Positions 63,071 to 64,000 of a stretch of DNA of 64,000 bases are shown in pieces (position 1 is the first letter of the stretch; each line of letters begins with the position of its first letter). The notes beneath the pieces were generated by a model that worked only from the letters and a program-made list of their open reading frames with translations, had not been told where the DNA came from and ran no database searches. The stretch comes from Dokdonia sp. Dokd-P16. Its GTDB lineage: Bacteria; Bacteroidota; Bacteroidia; Flavobacteriales; Flavobacteriaceae. The stretch is from assembly GCF_003095655.1 (NCBI RefSeq), contig NZ_CP029151.1, forward strand, positions 1,673,001-1,737,000. The letters are read 5' to 3'. Position numbers and translations under genes: made by a program.

Positions 63071-64000
63071 ATGAAAAAAGTATTAAGTGTCGTTGTGCTA
63101 CTACTCGTTTGTGCTGTAACGTATGCCGGTGGATACCGAGTAAGTTTACAAGGACAACGCGGTCTAGCGATGGGTCACACTGGTGTGGCAATGGTTAATA
63201 ATGCAGAGATTGCATTCTTTAACCCAGGAGGTCTAGTTCATCTAGAAGGAAAATTAAATATAGCCGTAGGAGGTTTTGGTGTATTCTCTGATGTAAAGTT
63301 CCAGAACGCTGAGTTTGGACAAACTTCACAAACAGAGAGTCCTACAGGAACGCCTTTGTATCTATATGCAAGTTATAACGTGAGTGAAAAACTAGCAGTA
63401 GGTCTAGCCGTATATACTCCTTATGGAAGTACTGTAGAGTACCCAACAGACTGGTCTGGATCACATCTTGTTAATAGTATTGATCTATCGGCTGTTTTTG
63501 TACAACCTTTGGTTTCTGTAAAATTACTTGAAGATTTAAGTATTGGAGGAGGACCTATCCTAGCTATTGGTGGGGTTAATTTTAATCGTAACCTATCTCG
63601 TAACCTTACAGATATTGATGGTAATCGTTCTAATGTTGAGCTTGACTCGCAAGGACTAACTGCTTTTGGTTTTTCTGTAGGAGCTTTGATTACTCCTAAT
63701 GATCAGTGGTCTTTTGGAGTTAACTACAGGTCTAGAATCGATATTGATGTAGAGCAAGGAGATGGTGATGCCGTATTCTCAAATGTGCCTAACTCTCCAC
63801 TTGCTCCTATTACTAACGGAACTTTTGACTTCACTGCAACTTTACCATTACCAGCTGAGTGGACAGTAGGAGTTTCTTACAAGCCATCAGATAAGTGGAC
63901 ACTTAACTTTGATTGGAATTATGCAGAGTGGGATGCTTATGAAGCATTAGATATTATGTTCCTTAATACAGATGGTTCTCTTGCACTAGAGTCTATTAAC
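63071..64000 (+). CDS. OmpP1/FadL family outer-membrane transporter (3' end outside window)
   Basis: The frame from ATG 63071 is open to the window edge, giving 310 residues so far. A signal peptide (MKKVLSVVVLLLVCAVTYA) is followed by GGYRVSLQGQRGLAMGHTGVAMVNNAEIAFFNPGGL, the conserved FadL/TodX N-terminal hatch segment, and beta-strand repeats of the barrel. These porins take up hydrophobic molecules such as long-chain fatty acids or aromatics. The substrate cannot be told from this part. Confidence 0.92.
   Translation, partial: MKKVLSVVVLLLVCAVTYAGGYRVSLQGQRGLAMGHTGVAMVNNAEIAFFNPGGLVHLEGKLNIAVGGFGVFSDVKFQNAEFGQTSQTESPTGTPLYLYASYNVSEKLAVGLAVYTPYGSTVEYPTDWSGSHLVNSIDLSAVFVQPLVSVKLLEDLSIGGGPILAIGGVNFNRNLSRNLTDIDGNRSNVELDSQGLTAFGFSVGALITPNDQWSFGVNYRSRIDIDVEQGDGDAVFSNVPNSPLAPITNGTFDFTATLPLPAEWTVGVSYKPSDKWTLNFDWNYAEWDAYEALDIMFLNTDGSLALESIN

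Noticed and set aside
1-64000. CRISPR array, prophage, insertion sequence, tRNA or rRNA
   Set aside because: No regularly spaced repeats with unique spacers, no phage or transposase-like proteins and no clover-leaf or rRNA sequence were found on either strand.

Overview
The window reads as the chromosome of a marine Flavobacteriaceae bacterium, most like Dokdonia/Krokinobacter (genus is inference). Reasons: TonB-dependent receptors with carboxypeptidase-like N-domains, a PorP/SprF type IX secretion protein, a BamA locus with two OmpH chaperones and a DUF6089 protein, a two-subunit methylmalonyl-CoA mutase, a DnaE with an N-terminal exonuclease, AT-rich DNA and TAnnTTTG promoter boxes. No prophage, insertion sequence, CRISPR array, tRNA or rRNA gene was found. 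Nearly all the content is core genome.

Layout. 1-4140: aromatic amino acid breakdown (end of hmgA, hppD, kynA) with small membrane and DUF3108 genes between them. 4140-7078: M23 peptidase and pgi behind kynA. 7248-11103: a large Oar-like TonB receptor and a small membrane protein. 11219-17699: a TonB receptor plus DUF5689 lipoprotein bracketed by two endonuclease/exonuclease/phosphatase (EEP) genes, probably a phosphoester or nucleic-acid scavenging unit. 17769-22145: hflX, a beta-propeller protein, udk, divIC. 22135-26491: methylmalonyl-CoA mutase operon with an embedded lipoprotein. 28064-32172: sucA and odhB. 32421-35526: a two-component block flanked by a 21-bp direct repeat. Its kinase is split by an A8 tract, and a 50-codon lipoprotein gene lies beside it. 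35938-46423: dnaE, rpsP-rimM-trmN6, a glutaryl-CoA dehydrogenase-like gene and an Nfu protein. 46729-53156: PorP, OmpA, a VWA protein and a LytS/LytTR-type pair. 53166-59678: murI and the envelope operon DUF6089-uppS-bamA-ompH-ompH. 59834-64000: nadK, a CBS protein, pdxJ, an alpha/beta hydrolase and a FadL-type porin that runs off the window.

The most unusual signal is a perfect palindrome, CGCTTTCGCGAAAGCG, present in 19 copies (14 perfect over 16 bp), about one per 3.4 kb. Five copies are intergenic, usually just after a stop codon. Fourteen lie inside unrelated genes, read in all three frames as AFAKA, RFRES or LSRK(R) without breaking them. They sit mostly in linkers, termini or just after signal peptides. 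It behaves like a highly iterated DNA-level element (compare HIP1 of cyanobacteria or the coding palindromes of Rickettsia). Its function is not evident from the sequence.
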